From Gorsachius magnificus (Eukaryota > Chordata > Aves > Pelecaniformes > Ardeidae): 64,000 nt of DNA. Below are positions 37,325 to 61,010 of this stretch, one piece after another; the first letter of the stretch is position 1; every line of letters begins with the position of its first letter. The DNA lies in contig CM067084.1 of NCBI GenBank assembly GCA_034008185.1, positions 38,081,099 through 38,145,098 on the forward strand, written 5' to 3'. The position numbers and the translations under genes are program-made. The notes under the pieces were generated by a model, which saw nothing but the letters and a program-made list of their open reading frames with translations, was not told where the DNA came from and did not search any database.

Positions 37325-40300
37325 CCACAACCAAAAAAAAACCTAACTTGGCTTCTTTCACTGACCAGGTTGTATTTCCTATGCTGATAAAAGTTATTGT
37401 CAGCTAGCAGACTGTTAGTGAATTAGTGACAAGGGAAATGCAGAACCAGAAAGTACTGGTCTCATAGTTCTGCTCAGAAAAGGATTCCACAATTGAGTCA
37501 CTTCCAGAGCCAAGTATAAAGAATTAGCAGAGCATATACAGATGAGAAGTATGTAAACATACTTTATATTCAGCATCCTTATGAATATTTTAGTCACCAG
37601 GCAAACTGAAATGGTACCCATTATGAGCGGTGTGCCAGGGGATGTGTGAACAGTATATAGCTGTTTCCACATTGCCTTTCCTACCATATCCCTGCACCAA
37701 CTTTGTGAGTGAGAATGGCTATGGAAAAGAGTTTATCTTGCATCAATATACAGAACTGATTAGTGGATTCCAAAATGGTTCTTGTTAGGGCATCAGCTCG
37801 TGTAATTAGAAAGATAACTAAATTGAGGTTCAAACTGTGAGTGAGTCGCAGGAGTATTTTTGTACAACTTGAGCCAAAAAGGCATAACCTTGCACATCTG
37901 AATTGTCAGCTTGGTCAAGAGATTTTGGTCTGTGCAAGGTGTGGAGCTTCTGTATACGCAGGCTTGTGGTTTGTGATGGTGATGGAGCTGGAGAAGGTAG
38001 TCACCTTTAAGAACTACTAGAGGTTTTGATGGAATACCACTTTGTTAACGTGAACAAATTTGATACTTCCATGTGTGTAATTGTTTTAAAAGAATTTATC
38101 AGCAGAGCAGGTTCAGCCTAGTAACAGCAGAATTTGTCAGCAAGTAATAGAGGGCAAATTTTACTGCAGACCCTTTTTCTTAATAGATTCCAGCCTATGA
38201 TTCCTCTTTTTCCCAGCAGTTTTCCACGTGTGTAGCTTCTTTTGCCACATAGTGAATTATTTTGTTACTTTACAGTTTTACCCAGTAGTATAATTGGTGA
38301 AATTATAATATAGCACATTTGGAGCCACCAGTGACAAACGTTGAGTGAACTTTTATTGTAAATATGTTTACTAAAAATAAGTATTCCAGCCTTTTTTTTT
38401 TTTCTGTGCAACTTCTTTTACATTGTCTTATGTTTGATGGCTCGATCATCTTCCTTCAGATTGCACATCTGAAAGTTTGGCGGATAAGAGCTGTCTCAGT
38501 ATGACTGAATTGTGAAATAGATTTCACAGCAAAGTTTTCAAATCTAGTTGTCCTTAGAAATACAAATTCATTGTGCTTCCTAGGGTTGCTTGGCTTTCAC
38601 ATTTCAGGCAACGACTGTAGTACTTTAAACAGAATGAGTAATATGGATTCAAAATTGGACTGCAGATGTCATGAATATGAAAACGATACTATTCTAATCC
38701 TTTATGAGTGACAGTAAAGGGACTGGATGAGTTGTGGGCTTGGGATTTGTGTTTGCTTTTTTAAGAATAAGCATGAGTGCATTTGGATCTCTGAAGAAGT
38801 TCTTTAAGATCATAAATATCTAGGCATACACTGTCACAGATCTGACTGGGGAAAGATTCCTGTTGAAGTAGTTTCTTCTAGATGTGGTGAAGGTTTGTCT
38901 GTTTGGCTCCCATTTCAATAAGCACAGTTATGACTGGTCATGTGAGCAGTTCGTATTTCTTTTTTTGGTCATTTCCATACATTTTCAGACAAAAATATGT
39001 GTAGAGCTCTTTAAATCACCTTTTCTTGTTTAATGTATGGATAACCAGAGAGCTTTGGTCTGATTTCTGAAAAAATGTAGCTTAATTAAAACATACTTCC
39101 ATTTAACCAGGGCCTTTAGAGAGTTGTATTTTGCAAGATGGGAAGTATGTTGTGGTGAAGTGAAGAAACCTGTATTAAAATGCTATAGTAATAATTTCTG
39201 TGACACTATAATGAAATTATACACATGGACATTTGGTCTTCTCTGTTCTAAAATATTAAATATCTAAATGTAAAAACCATAATATGAATTGGACAATAAA
39301 CATCTTCATTTTCAGAGGACTTTATTTCAGTATCAGAACCATAAGTCTTACAAGAAAAGTTTGAGAGCAAGCATTTTCTAGTATATACTAAATGAAGAGT
39401 ATTGAGCAAGACATGTCTCTTCTGTTTTTAACTGGATTTTGCGTGCCATAAATTTATTAAATATGTGAAAGTATGTGCATACTGAATGGTGGGCCTGATT
39501 CTTTAAGAGTTTTCTTTGAAAAGAAACCCATCTTTCCTGTTTAAATGCTGAAATGTAGAAGAGCCACACATTTTGAACTTTTGTCTTAAAATCATCCCGT
39601 TTTAATGGTACATCTTTGAAATTTAACTGCTACAGAACTCACTGTATGATCTTGATAGCAATGTTAAACTCTCATTCATGGACTAGGATGTTAATCCCAA
39701 AAGATTCAAGCCCTCCTGTCCCCTCTCGTCTCTCCTCATTCCAACACAGGACATGTTGAGTATTGGGCAGTGAGTTACCTTGCTTTGGCTGGAATGTTCC
39801 CAAAGGCCCAAAGAGGGGACCTGCTCCTATTTAAAATTCACTGAGGTGACAGCTTTGTTCAACCTTTCTTTTTGTCTTTGCTGCTTAGGCTTCATGTCAT
39901 CTTGGCATGTGAGGGGGCTCCAAAGGGCACCAGCTGGAGCACCTTGCTGGCAAGGTATTTGCTGTGGCAAGATGCTTGTTTGACTCTGCTGCAGTTCAGG
40001 AAGGAATGTCTTGAGCTCAATCAGTAATCTCTGCTGTGATGAGGAAGCTCATGGAAGTCTTTGGAGGCTGATATATTTATTCTGCGAAACATCCATGGCG
40101 ATAGTAAAAAAAGTAAATGATGACTTGTGTTGCAGTTGGGGTGGCAGCTTGATTGTGTTTCCTAATCCAACTGTTACCAGCTGATTGCAAGAAGCTGTGA
40201 GCAGATGGAAACTCAAAACAAATTGCTGGAACCATATACAGTTACAGGAAAAGTGCAGCAGTCATCCATTATGACACTGCATTGGTCTCCTTAAGCATCA

Positions 40301-41131
40301 GCTCTGAATATTGTCTCAGAGGCCACTGAATTTCTCTGCATTTTGAGGAGAAATAGACCTGATCCAGAGTGTAGACTAGCCATTCCTGACAACAGGTCTG
40401 CAGCTGGGTCATAGCAATTATTTTCTGGATTTTCAGCACACAGGCTTGGTTCCAACCCTAATGAGAACATTGGAAGGCTCTTCTTCGTTACAGTGGCTTT
40501 GACTTGTACTGTTTGGGGGAAACTGTTTCTGCATGTTGGTGCATCTATGGAATTATTTTCTTTTACACTGTTTTCATGGAAAAAATTGACTATTTTTAAA
40601 GATACTTTCTGAAGAGGTTTTCGCTCTAAAAATAATTCCTTTTTTTCTGTTTAAAAGTAACTATTGAAGAGAGGAATATGCACTGTTTGTAAGTAGAAAT
40701 GTATCAATGTCTGCCTTTAGAAACTTAGTTACATGTCAAAAGGAGAAAAGAAAAAGGTAAGAATGAGAAGGTCTAATTTAATTCTAAAATTTGGACTGAT
40801 AAGTGAGGTCAACATAAAAAGCAAACAAACAAAACCACAAAAAACCCTACCAGAATACACTTCAGAATGTGCTTAAAGCAAAATAACATTTTCAGTTTGT
40901 TAGAGTGCTTGCCTGAAATGGGACCTTAAGTAAGGAGAAGAAAAAGGACTTAAAATATTTTATGGTTAAAGTTTCATAAATCACTTTTACAGAAATTTTG
41001 CTTGATACAGGAAAAAGATTTGGCTCTTGTCATTCCCAAAAATTACTTGTTCAGAAAGTACAGTAGTGATAGTTATTCGAAACCAAGGGCAGGGAGTTTG
41101 AAGTCAGAGAAATTACTGTGAAAAGGATTTA

Positions 41132-41211
41132 TATATACATCCATTTATGCTTTTCTTTTTATGTATATATGTATATAAATTTAGATGTGTAGCTGTGTGT
41201 GTATATATAAT
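41132..41211. repeat. AT-rich low-complexity patch
   Basis: A patch of imperfect TA and TATG/TGTA runs (for example ATGTATATATGTATATAAAT) lies within intron 2. No other structure is evident. Confidence 0.7.
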
Positions 41212-44018
41212 GTGTTCTGCTCCATATATCGGTGGTGATTGTTAAGGATGAGCTATCATTAGTATTCTTGTTAAATGTGATTTTTCAAGGTTACCAATTC
41301 TCTCCACTGATGGAGATCTCAGCACTAAATAACCAAGGTATTTCAAATAACACAGGTCAGTGCTTTGTTTAACAAGATCAGTTTCAGCTTTCTTCCCTCT
41401 TGCTGTGCTGGGATGAAGAAAATAAGGGAAAATGCTAATGTCAGTGGCAAAACTGACAAGTAATGCAGATATAAATAGCAATGATTTGTAATAAACAGAG
41501 TTGCAGCTGGAGTCTTTCTGGAGGAAGGCAAAGATGACCGAAGTTTGTCACTTTAGAAAGTATTATTCAGAAAGATTTTAATACTATATTTGTGACAATA
41601 TATGTATATGTAGTGATAGGTAAGAGGAATGTTTAGTGTCCTTTGGATTTCTACAACATTCAGTGAAGACACTCTCTTAATATAGAAAGCTGTTTGCTGA
41701 GATTGCCAAGAGTCTCCATTTCGCAGCCTGCTCTGGGGAGGCTGGAGGCTGGGAGCTTCCCTTCCTGTTTTGGGCTTCCATTCCATCATCTGGGAGCTAA
41801 TAATAGTACATTAATGAAGTACTAGCTTGAGAAAGAGTAAGCATCTTGAAAAGGATGTGTGTTCCCCATCCAAAGAATCTTGACTAAAGACTATCAAAAA
41901 TTGCTATTTGTTATCTTAGGAACCTATCTCTAAGAGTAGATTTAGAAAATACATGTTTTCTGTGGTTTTTGCAGTCTATTTTGGGGTAGAATATAATGGA
42001 AGAGATAAATGTTAAGTTTTATTGTTGATTAAAAGAGTTATTCTTGTACGGGAAGAATAATTTTAAGTATTTACTTGGTGTCTATTGAAATAGAAACTTG
42101 GATGTGAAACCAGAATGCTTTTCTTTGCTTTTTGAAATAGGAAAAAAATGCCTGGTCCTTCAAGTTTATGATAATAGAGCATTGCTCATTGATCATTACA
42201 GTCTGAACTCGCACACAATATTAGTGGTAAATGATATCTAGGTTTGGGTAAATAATTTCATGCTGAAGTCAGCAAAGAATCTTGTTAAATAGCTTTATTA
42301 CTTCTATCTCTTGGTAGCCATGAATTTATATTTGCAGCTGGCTAAAATTTCTCTGTTAAACAGGTTTGATTCAAATTATTTACAGTTTAAAAGGCATTTT
42401 AAACACTAACATTTACCTTGCCAAACTAGCTGTAAACAGAATTTATAGGGAAAGAGTTTATTTACTGCATTTTCTGTCGGTACAGCTGCCAGAGATATTG
42501 TAGTAAACTTGGAGGATTTTTTCTGAGCTCATGTTGCAGTAAAACTGTCATTTTATTACAAGACCAGAGGTGAATTGTAGTCTTTATTATAAAAATAGGG
42601 CAACTGTATAAATTAAAAAATAAATTCATAGTTGAGCAAGAGGTGTTATGATAGAGTTTCCAGAGAAAGAACCACAGGCTTTTAGATGCAAGTACAGTCT
42701 CTTATTGGAGATCTTGAAATTTACTTTCATGGTCAGCCTTTTCATAGCAGTTCACAGACACTCATTACTCTCTCTCTCTTATTCCTGCTCCCTTGAGTCA
42801 CCTGTTTATACAGCCACTCTTCTGCCAGTGATTGAAGTTTGTCTTAAGAAGGCTGATATATCATCAATACTAACCTTGGTGTTCCAAGGTAAGGATTTTG
42901 TGTAGCAAGCACCAGAGAGAGGACCTACATGTGGTATCTGTAATTTCATTGTAGTAAAATGCATAGTTGGCTGTCTGTAAACAAAAGCTTCTCTCTGGTG
43001 AATAGAAAAAAAACATCAGTGCTATTAATTTACTCAGTCCAATGAATTTACGTATTGACTTCTTGAAGTAGTTGGACACCTTCCATTTGATAGAAGACAA
43101 TAATAGAACTGCAGTCAAGATCCTTGTACCTCAAAGTAAATGTGCCTGTACAAAGGATTACTTTAGTTGTTTCATTTTCTTCCATGGTATGTAAAGGGCT
43201 GGGAATGGATCATAAAAGGCAAAAGCTTTTGGTTTTCTGATTTTAGATTGATGCTTTTTTATCTCTTGCTTTGACAGAGAGAGGAAATTCAGAAAAGCAG
43301 AGATCAGAAACTGGAGAAAATGGTTTCCCAGTTGAATTTTTGGTGTTACTGTTTTCTAACTGCTAGTCAGTGATTTTATGGTGTAACTAATGAGATTAAA
43401 ATATGAGAAAAGATTATTAAAATGATTTATAGTACTCTTACACAGCTCAGATGAGTCTCATGTAGGCTTTTCTTCTTGAAAGAAGTTGGGTGATAAAGTA
43501 ATATGGATTAGCTGAGAGATTTGTCTGCTGAAGTATGTTTGCAATATATGTGCACGAACAGTAGAGACAAAATATTTAACTCTTGAAAGATCATGGTTTT
43601 TAAGTCCTTTGGCTTTGCATTTTATTTGTTTAATGGAATTAAGGGGTATTTTAGTTGTGCCCTTTATGATGCCCTATTGTGGCTGACAGTTGCTACAGGA
43701 GGTTTGCTTTCTGCTACATGTTATAAGGCTATGAATCACACATCTTGTTCCTCCTAGCCTAAGATTTAGTTGAGTGAAATTCTCTGGCCAGAATGAAGTC
43801 AAGTTTGACTGTATCTTTGATAGCCTTATTGCCTAAGCTGCTTCATATTTAACTAGTGAGTGTAATATCTTTGTTTATGCATATGACTAGCATGGTATTA
43901 GCTGGGTCATAAAAGTTATATGCCTTATTAATGAATAAGAGAAGAAAGAATTGTTGCCAAATGACAGAATGGATGATGTTGGAGAGTGCCTGGCCCTACC
44001 TGCCCGTTCCAAGCGGAG

Positions 44019-44533
44019 TCGGCTAGAGCAGGTTGCTCAGGACCACTGGAAGAGTCTGACTCCATCTTCTTTACTCCTCCCAACACATACTTAAGAACAG
44101 TGGTAAGATCCCTATCTGAGCCTTCTCTTCTCCAGGCTGAACAACCCCAGCTCACTTAGCCTCTCCTTGTATGACACATGTTGCAGTCCCTAATCATCTT
44201 TGTGGCTCACCAGTAGATTTGCTCCACTATGTCCTTATCTTTCATGTACTGGGGATCCCAGAGCTGGACCCAGCACTCCAGATGTGGCCTCAGTAGCACT
44301 GAACAGAGCAGAAGGCTCACTTCCCTTGACCTGCTAGCAACAGTCTTCCTAAATGCAGCCCAGGATGCTGTTGTCCTTCTTTGCCACGAGGGCACACTGC
44401 TGGCTCATGTTCAGCTTGTTGTCCACCAGGACCCCTGGGTCATTCTCTGCAAAGCTGCTTTCCAGGCTGTCGGCCTCCAAGTGTGTAATGGAGCCTGGTG
44501 TTATTCCTACCCAGGTGCAGTACTTAGCATTTC
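44019..44533 (-). mobile_element. CR1 LINE fragment, older copy
   Basis: About 515 bases of CR1 3' reverse-transcriptase region. The minus strand has [20 protein letters not shown] and LECWVQLWDPQY, matching the same block of the larger CR1 (26.8-27.4 kb), with many substitutions and frame breaks. The 3' tail region is degraded. The divergence suggests an older insertion than the copies at 26-29 kb. It is antisense to MAPK10 and lies 1.5 kb before exon 3. Confidence 0.85.
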
Positions 44534-46021
44534 ACAGTGTTGATAATTTGGGGAGATCTGGTATTTATTTTTAGTTTTTTTCTGCAAATTAGCATTTTGA
44601 TCTGAAATGGTTTCACTATGAAAGTGTTAAAATGGAACTTCCTGACAGTTTCAGAATACCTGCAAGGGCAGTCATGAGAATTTTTTTTTCCCTCTGAACA
44701 TATTTTCAGGGAAAATCCTGCCCCAAATGTCAACAGTGGACTAAAGCATTCTTCGCTAAACTCCTCATCGCCTTTAGCAAGCAATTATTCTTATTTGTGG
44801 GATGTATTTGGTGTGTCATTTATGCAGGAGTAGTGTAATTGAAGTATTTCTTATTCTTCTCCACCTGTGTGGTTTCTAAGACATACACTGCCAACACTTT
44901 TTTACTTATTTAGAGCACTTGTACATTTTTGTTGACTTTGTGACTAAGCTGCTGATGTTTGCATGCTTTCTGCTCTGTACTTGGTTAGTAAGACTCTGTA
45001 AGTAAATGTCAGTGAATGTCTACAACAAGCAGGAATTAATAAAAAAAATACAGAATTTTGAATATTTAGTGCTTAAAACATTATTTTTAGAGCAACTAGT
45101 GGTTTGTTTGGTTTATCTTTTAGGACATGCACTGTCACTCTTCATGGAGTAGCAAAAAAACTTGTGTCATGGCTTTCCTCATTCTTGATAAAAGGGAAAA
45201 TCAGGAAGAGGGTCTGAGGGCTGTCCATTTGATAATGTTTCTAAGAATTAATGTGGCTTGTGAAATGTAGAATTCAAAATTTGTGTAGTCAGATTTAAAC
45301 CACCAAAATAAGTGTTTCAGCTACATAGGAGGTATGTATCAGTTATCAAAATAACTGGAGGTTATACAAAATATTTAAAAGTTTAAGGACAATTTTAGAA
45401 GCCCAGCTTTAAAGGCCCACTTTGCCTGTATTTCATGTTTTCAAAATTTTTAACTAAGCATATGTAACAAATTTTTTCATTATCAGAAGGAAATGGTAAT
45501 GAAATTTTGTGAAATGGTTCTGTTTCTACATATGTTATTGGAATTGGATTGCATGGTCTTGAAGAATAATTAAATAACTTGATTCTATGAGAAATATAAG
45601 GAAAATAGAAACTTCATTCTAGATAAAGTGGGCAATTGTTCATTGAGCCACTTGGTGAAGGTGTCCTTAATCATGACAGAAAAAGCAAAAGCCTCTCCGC
45701 TGTACCCAACGCACAGAGAGTTGCTTTATGAAACAATTTCTTGTCTCATCCAGGTGTTATTGTATTTTTATTTGAAGCTACTTAATTATTTTTCCCACCC
45801 CTTGAAAATAAGTGTTAATTTCCTACGGAACTGGAGTTCAGAGGTAGTGGTGCATGCTGTCTTCTGCTGATGTGGTGGTAAATGTTTCCTTTTGATGTCT
45901 TCTTTTTTCTCACTAGAAACTCTCTCCTCCTTTTGTCCCAGTATTTTTCTCACTGGAAAAAAAGGCAATAGTAAACTTGAGGCTCAGGAATTTGCCATGA
46001 GAAATGCAGGATATCCTCTAA

Positions 46022-48517
<2,496 letters not shown>

Positions 48518-48576
48518 ATTATCAGTTTATTAAATGTCTTCACACCACAGAAATCTCTGGAGGAGTTCCAGGATGT
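48518..48576 (+). CDS. MAPK10: MAPK10 coding exon 4
   Basis: The exon is 59 bases: residues 123-141 (IISLLNVFTPQKSLEEFQD) plus GT of the split Val142 codon. This is the N-lobe beta-4 to beta-5 region leading to the hinge. The acceptor is CTTTTCAG and the donor is GATGT|GTAAGT, near consensus. Mammalian JNK3 has, as I recall, Thr where KSLEEF has Ser, while JNK1 has Ser. Too short to show as a long open frame; it was placed by homology and frame. Confidence 0.96.
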
Positions 48577-55109
<6,533 letters not shown>

Positions 55110-56340
55110 TAATACCAGGACTGTAAAGATAGAAGCAAAAAGTTGAATCCCAGAGGTATGAGTAAATGAAAATAGCACACTACTGATATGAACACAATTG
55201 AAAATGAAAACAGATGCACAGAATTATTTCAGTCAAATAAGTTACTTTATTTTAAAACCTGTAGTCATTCCATTTTATGTAGTCTTTGTCGTACTAATAA
55301 GCAATATAGAAAACAAGCATTGTGATTGCAAGTTGGATAGCTTTACTTACTATTCTTCAAAGGAAAAATAAGAAAAAAAGAAAAGAATCCTAACTTGGCC
55401 CATCTGGTTCCTGTAAATCTGTTTTTCTGCTTTTATTATTTTTTGGAAATAGTGATTTCGTAACATTTGTGGTGACATCATAATCTTTTGCTTGCTAATG
55501 CATCATGGATTTGGATTCATCTCAATGCTGTATGGGCTCAGAGTTGAGTCAATACAACTTTTTTTTCTTTTCTTTAAAACAAAATGAAGAATTTGACTCA
55601 CCCAGTTTAAGGCAGCCGTTTATCTTATGTGGTTTCCAAATTGGCCTGAAAACAGATTCTCTTGATTTAAAAATGGACTTTCCTTTACTTGCATGAGGTC
55701 TGTGTTGTTAATTAAACTGCATTTCCCTCCTATCTTGTTCTTCTTGTCTTGGGTGTTGTTATTTTTACCAATTCCAAAGTGGTGAAAGGAATATTAGAAA
55801 ATGAAAACAAAAGAGGAGGTGTCTACTTAGCGTCTGGTTTATCACACACTAAGCCAGGCAACCTGCTCACAATGGCTGGGAAGTGTAAGTAGTGTGTATT
55901 TTGCCCTTCAGAATAAAATGCAGCAACATAACATGTTTTCCACTTTCAGAAACAGAGGCATTTTATTTTCAGCAGGTTGGCGGAAAGACACCATACAAAT
56001 CTGGCATCAGCAGACCCTAGCAGTTGGTGTGGAGAAAATATTCAGCTTTTACAGACATGTAGTGATGGAAGTGATTATTTTTTTGCTGGCTCTTGAGTGA
56101 TTCCTGTAGTGTTTGTCAGAGTTAGGTCCTGCCTGTCCTAAAACAGGACTGTCAGCTTTCTCTAAAAACAGAGCTCTGCCCGATAGCCAGGTGAAGATGC
56201 AGTTATACTTTCCTAACAGGTAGATGGGGAAACTGCAGGTACCTCCTGTTTGCTGAGGAGGAAACAGCAACGTTGTGCTGCCTTCCAGTCTCCTAGGAAT
56301 ATGCACTGGAAAGTTATCAGATGCAAAACATGACAATGAA

Positions 56341-56400
56341 GTAAGAACGGTGTTGTTTATTATTAGTGGAATAAGAATGGTGGTTTGTATTATTAGTGGA
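56341..56400. repeat. Two-copy 30-bp tandem repeat
   Basis: The copies 56341-56370 and 56371-56400 abut directly and end in the identical block TATTATTAGTGGA. They differ at about five or six of 30 positions, so the duplication is older than the one at 30112. Confidence 0.8.
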
Positions 56401-57151
56401 TAGCTTTGAGATGTGACTCCATAGCTGCTGAGCTTTTCCTGCAATGTGTGGAGCAGGCTGCATGGCCACCTTTTGCTGTAATCTGAATGTGCAGAGCAGC
56501 TCCCAGCATTCAAGAGACCTGTAATTCAGTGTGATAGTTATGCTGTGTTTCAGTGGTAACAATACCTCAAACACCATCGTAACTCTTCCACCAAATATTG
56601 TGCTGTTCCATCTTCTTTCTTAATGTACAAAGAAAAACTAAATGATTTATAATATACTTGAGGGTATTTCCATTTAATCTATTTGGAGAGAAGTCTGAGT
56701 TTTTACTTGACAAGCAACTAGAATACAGAGAAAAAGCTATCTCAGTGTAAAAACATACCACTGTGGTTAGTAGGTTGATCTCCTTTTTTAATAACAAATG
56801 ATATTTGAGTCATGTTGTTCTGCCCATTTCCAAGAAAAATAAATGCTATGTAATTTAAACAACATAGCTTTTTAAAAAAATCATTCAAACATGAGAATTA
56901 CATTGTTTCTGTCTGGCTGTGACAGTGTCTTATTCAGGGATAGCGACAAAATATTTTTAAAATACCTTTTACCATTAAAAATAACTGAATTTTTGAACTA
57001 AATGCAGAAAACAGTATGTAAATTGTGGGATAGTCCTACTTTTTACATCATTGGAAATCCCATACCCTGAAATGCAGTGTATGTGGGCCAGGTCACAATT
57101 GCTACCATGTTTTAGTGGTGGGTTTATTCAGGTGAGTTGGAAGTTTAAAAC

Positions 57152-57169
57152 CAACAACAACAACAACAA
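57152..57169. repeat. (CAA)n microsatellite
   Basis: About six CAA units, followed by an A-rich stretch, lie in intron 7. Confidence 0.85.
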
Positions 57170-60100
57170 AAAACCAAAACGAACCACATTTTAATCTGTA
57201 CATTCATTTCCAAGTCAATACTCATTTGTTAATCAGTTTGACCCAATGAATAAGAGTTTTCAGTGTTAGACTGGCTTGTGTATAGGTCCATGTTATTTCC
57301 TCTCCCTCTGTGGCTATTAATGAGCAGATCTAGTTTGCCTCCTAGCTACAGGAAGAGCTGGAGAAGCATTTACACAGCTGCAGGTAAACTTCACAGAAGG
57401 ATGTTACAATAACGCTTCCCTTGGGCTACTTAAGGCCTTCCAGCAGTGCGTTTTCTAGTGGTATTTCTAGCTGAAAGAGGCAAGTCTATATAGAAATTAA
57501 AATTTTCAATTCTTTTTAATTATTCAGAAAAAACGTCTACTGTGTACACTTACTTTCAGTGTAAGGAGCTTACTCGTTTCCAGCCTGGAGTAAGAACTTT
57601 CATGTATGGCACAGAATACATCTAAGAAAAATTTCACAGCTGCTGCCAAGGTTTATGGAAAGAAAAATTTTTAAAAGTTAATCTTAACTAAACCATTGCA
57701 CTGAGTTACCATTGCACTTAGGCGTTGCTGACTTTAAATGAAATTTCATTTTTAAAGTCTTCATGGAAATTAAGACATGGAGAAGATTAATTTCAGATAA
57801 TCTCATTTACATAAATAAGAAACTCTAAGTTGTTATAAGAAAACTCTTAAATCCATATAGACCACAGGTACCAGTTAGTCCCAGTTAGTATAAAAGTTAC
57901 CCATTTTACAAAATGTTTCTTAACTTTATTAAAATGCTCTCTGAACATGTGTTCAGTTAACTGCTATTTTCATTAGCAAAAAGCTAAACAGTACTTGAAA
58001 ATGGTTGCTCTGTGAATATTGCTGAGGTATTTAATCTATTTGACCTGGTAGGACACTTAAGATACAGCAGGGCTAGGGTATTGGCCCATTCAAGTGCTGT
58101 CGGTTTGCGATGAGCCAGATGATTTTCAGGTAAATAAGAACACCCTCCAACCTCCTGGAGAGTACCCACTAGAAATTGCATAGCAGATACCCTTGTTCCT
58201 TGTTCCTCACCTAAAGCAGACATTTCATAATACTGTCAGGGAGACTTCTTTGTCAGAAGTCAGACCCTCATGAGAAGAAATCCACCTTTTGATCAATTTC
58301 CAGATGGATTTACAGACCAAATATTAGCAAGTTCTGGTAACCTTTTGTAGTCCACTTCTGATCTTCTCGTACTTTCTTCGATGGTTATTCCGCTCTTGTC
58401 TCAGTTATTCAGGCAGAGTGTGAGCACCTACAAACTTCCCAAACTCTTGGATGTCATTGGAAATATGTTGGAAAACTCTAGGACTTTCCCCAAAGCTGTG
58501 TTCAGCTCTAGCTAATAATGTCTTCAAAATCTCATAAGATTTCAATTTAAGGTTTGGAAATGTGTTTCTGTGTATTTTTGAGAGAGAGGAAAACTTAAAA
58601 TGCTCTGAATGCTTTCAAGTGAGATAGATTTGTTAAGATCTGAGCTGCTGAGGCCACAGTGATGTCCCACAGGCACACATAACTTTAGTGGGGAAATAAA
58701 GCAATCACAAAGAGCATTTCTTTTCAGTCTGGGGAGGCATGTAAAGGATAGCAAGTACGCCAGCTAGCTCATGTGCAAGTCCTTCAGCAGATCAAAGGGG
58801 AAACAGGGATTTAGTCATAGAAATATATTGTGGTAATAGCCCAGTGTCTTAAGTTTGGCTAGGCCTGGATTACAGCGGTGAAGATGAAAAACAGAATTCC
58901 TACTGCAAATAACTTAGTGTCTTAAGACAGTCAAAAGAGAAAATACCATTAAGATAGCAAGAGAGAAAAAAATCCAAACTTATTTTATGTAGTTAGAAAC
59001 ATCCAAAATGGATTGTGAAGAGAACTCAGCATTAACAGATGAAGCTTTTTTTAGATTTTCAAAAATTCCTTTGTCCACCAGCTGTCTTTGAGAGTGGTGG
59101 GATTAAGAAATGCTCTATGATGTCTGACAGATTCTGTTGCATTTTCCCAGAAATTTACATGGGAAAAATATGGCTTGCCTTAGAGAAAAAATTCTCAATC
59201 AGGAAAGTCTTTTAGGGAAACGTTGCCTTTCCACCACTCATTAGCAGAATTTGTCTTTGCATTTGAAATATGATCAGCATTTATATAATTCTAAGGCTAT
59301 AATTCTAGTGGTTTTGAGTGCACGCTGGAGGTTTTCTTAAATTTTGGTATAAGAAAACATCTGCACTTTAGTGCAGTCCGTTGTTTTTCTTGTTCCCAGT
59401 AGTATTTTCTTAAGGCTTGTTTTGTCTTTTAAAAAACAAAACCAGCAATTAGCATCAGGATTATTCAGAAAAGACTATTAAGAATGGCTGGCCTGGCTCT
59501 CCAGGTTGGATCAGCTGGTATGCGTTAACCTGCTGCTTAAGTGTCTGTTAGCTATGATGGCATTGATGGCTAAGTTTGGATTTTGTTCAGCTGGATGGTT
59601 CCTCCCTTGGTATATGGTATTTGGTTTTGGACTAGGGATTTTTCTGAGAATATAGCAAGAGTTTGAATTATGATGATTTTATTGGGAGAAGTTTGCTCAT
59701 ATGAGATGAGGTCTGTCTCAAAGAGACTTCAGTGTAGATGTGAAGACCATTTGGCTGTTGCCATTCTTCTCTTTTTTTTAATTCAGATATGTGTACTCTA
59801 ACAGTTTATAGTGCAATTTGCACTTAGTATAAGAGCCCCATCTTATACATCTTATGCCTGTGATCTGTGTGGCATTTGGAGTGGATCCCAGCAGCTACAA
59901 TGAAGGTCATCCATTGCTTGTTTCCCAATGCTCACCTTAAAGATTTTCAGCATGGGTCTGAATGTGCAGTTTGAAAAGTGCCCAAGTGTTGAAGTGTAGA
60001 TATGTGCTACACCTATAGCTGTCTCATACGAATTTCAGCCAAGGCAAGTTACTTGCCTTTTCAGGCACTTACGAAAATGAGATGGTCTCATATGTCTTGG

Positions 60101-60849
60101 GTGGTTTGGTTTTTTTTCTTTCTACACCATTAATCAGCTTTTGCTTGATGGCAACTGTGCTAATTTGAGCTGAGTTTCACTGGTACAATTGAGCAGAAAA
60201 CTTAGAACTTGTAGACAAAAGAGATAGTACTGAAGTGTTGTTTGTCAAGAGCATGTGGGTATTTGGTCAGAATCAAAGTAGAGGACTGGAATATTCTCAA
60301 AATCACATATCATTTATCAGATACAAAAATATATAAGTATACTTAAATGATATGCTAATCTATCTGTATTATAGCAGGAGATACTACCTGTGAGATTCCT
60401 GATTCCAGGTAAAACGAGTGTACTTGAATACTCTGAGACCTCAGAAGAGATACTTCAAAGTCAAAATTTAAATTAGGCTAAAAAGAGGGTCTGAAGCTAG
60501 CAACTACAGGAGCTGCAAAACATGTTTTAAGTGTTACTGTCTGTTAGATGCAGTTTGGTGTTTCACATTCCTTGTCAAGATTTTCCATAGGTCTCTTACT
60601 GTGATCATTTTTTATATAGATATATTCAAAAGCAAATGGTAGACAGGGAAGGGCATGATTCATTCCTCATGCCTCCACTCATTCTTGAGCTTGCATCTCG
60701 GAATTCCCATGGCCTTTTGTTAATAGACATGTGCCTCTATATTCTGTGACACCCCTTCCAGGCCCTCTGCTGTTCTGAACGGGATAGTGGAACACGAGTT
60801 GCCAAGGAGAAGTAATAATTTTTCAGCACTTGTTTGGCACTGCAACCTA

Positions 60850-61010
60850 AGAATCATAAAATCATTTGGTTGAAAAGACCTTTGTGATCTAGTCCAACTG
60901 TACCTGTCCACTACTAAATCATAGAATCATAGAAATTGTTTAGGTAGTCAAGCAGGAACTGCCTTTCATAAACCCATGCTGACTGGGCCTGATCTTCTGA
61001 AGAGACAACC
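60850..61010 (-). mobile_element. Degraded CR1 LINE remnants
   Basis: The plus strand shows GAATCATAAAATCATTTGG, TTGAAAAGACCTTTGTGATC and AGTCCAACTG, a diverged CR1 tail. A second tail-like AATCATAGAATCATAG occurs at about 60918-60933, and the following CATAAACCCATGCTGACTGG resembles internal CR1 sequence. It may be two fragments or one rearranged copy. Boundaries and subfamily are uncertain. Confidence 0.5.

Noticed and set aside
37299..37345. Long A run as the tail of a processed pseudogene or LINE
   Set aside because: No retrocopied gene body, no target-site duplication and no LINE sequence was seen on either side.
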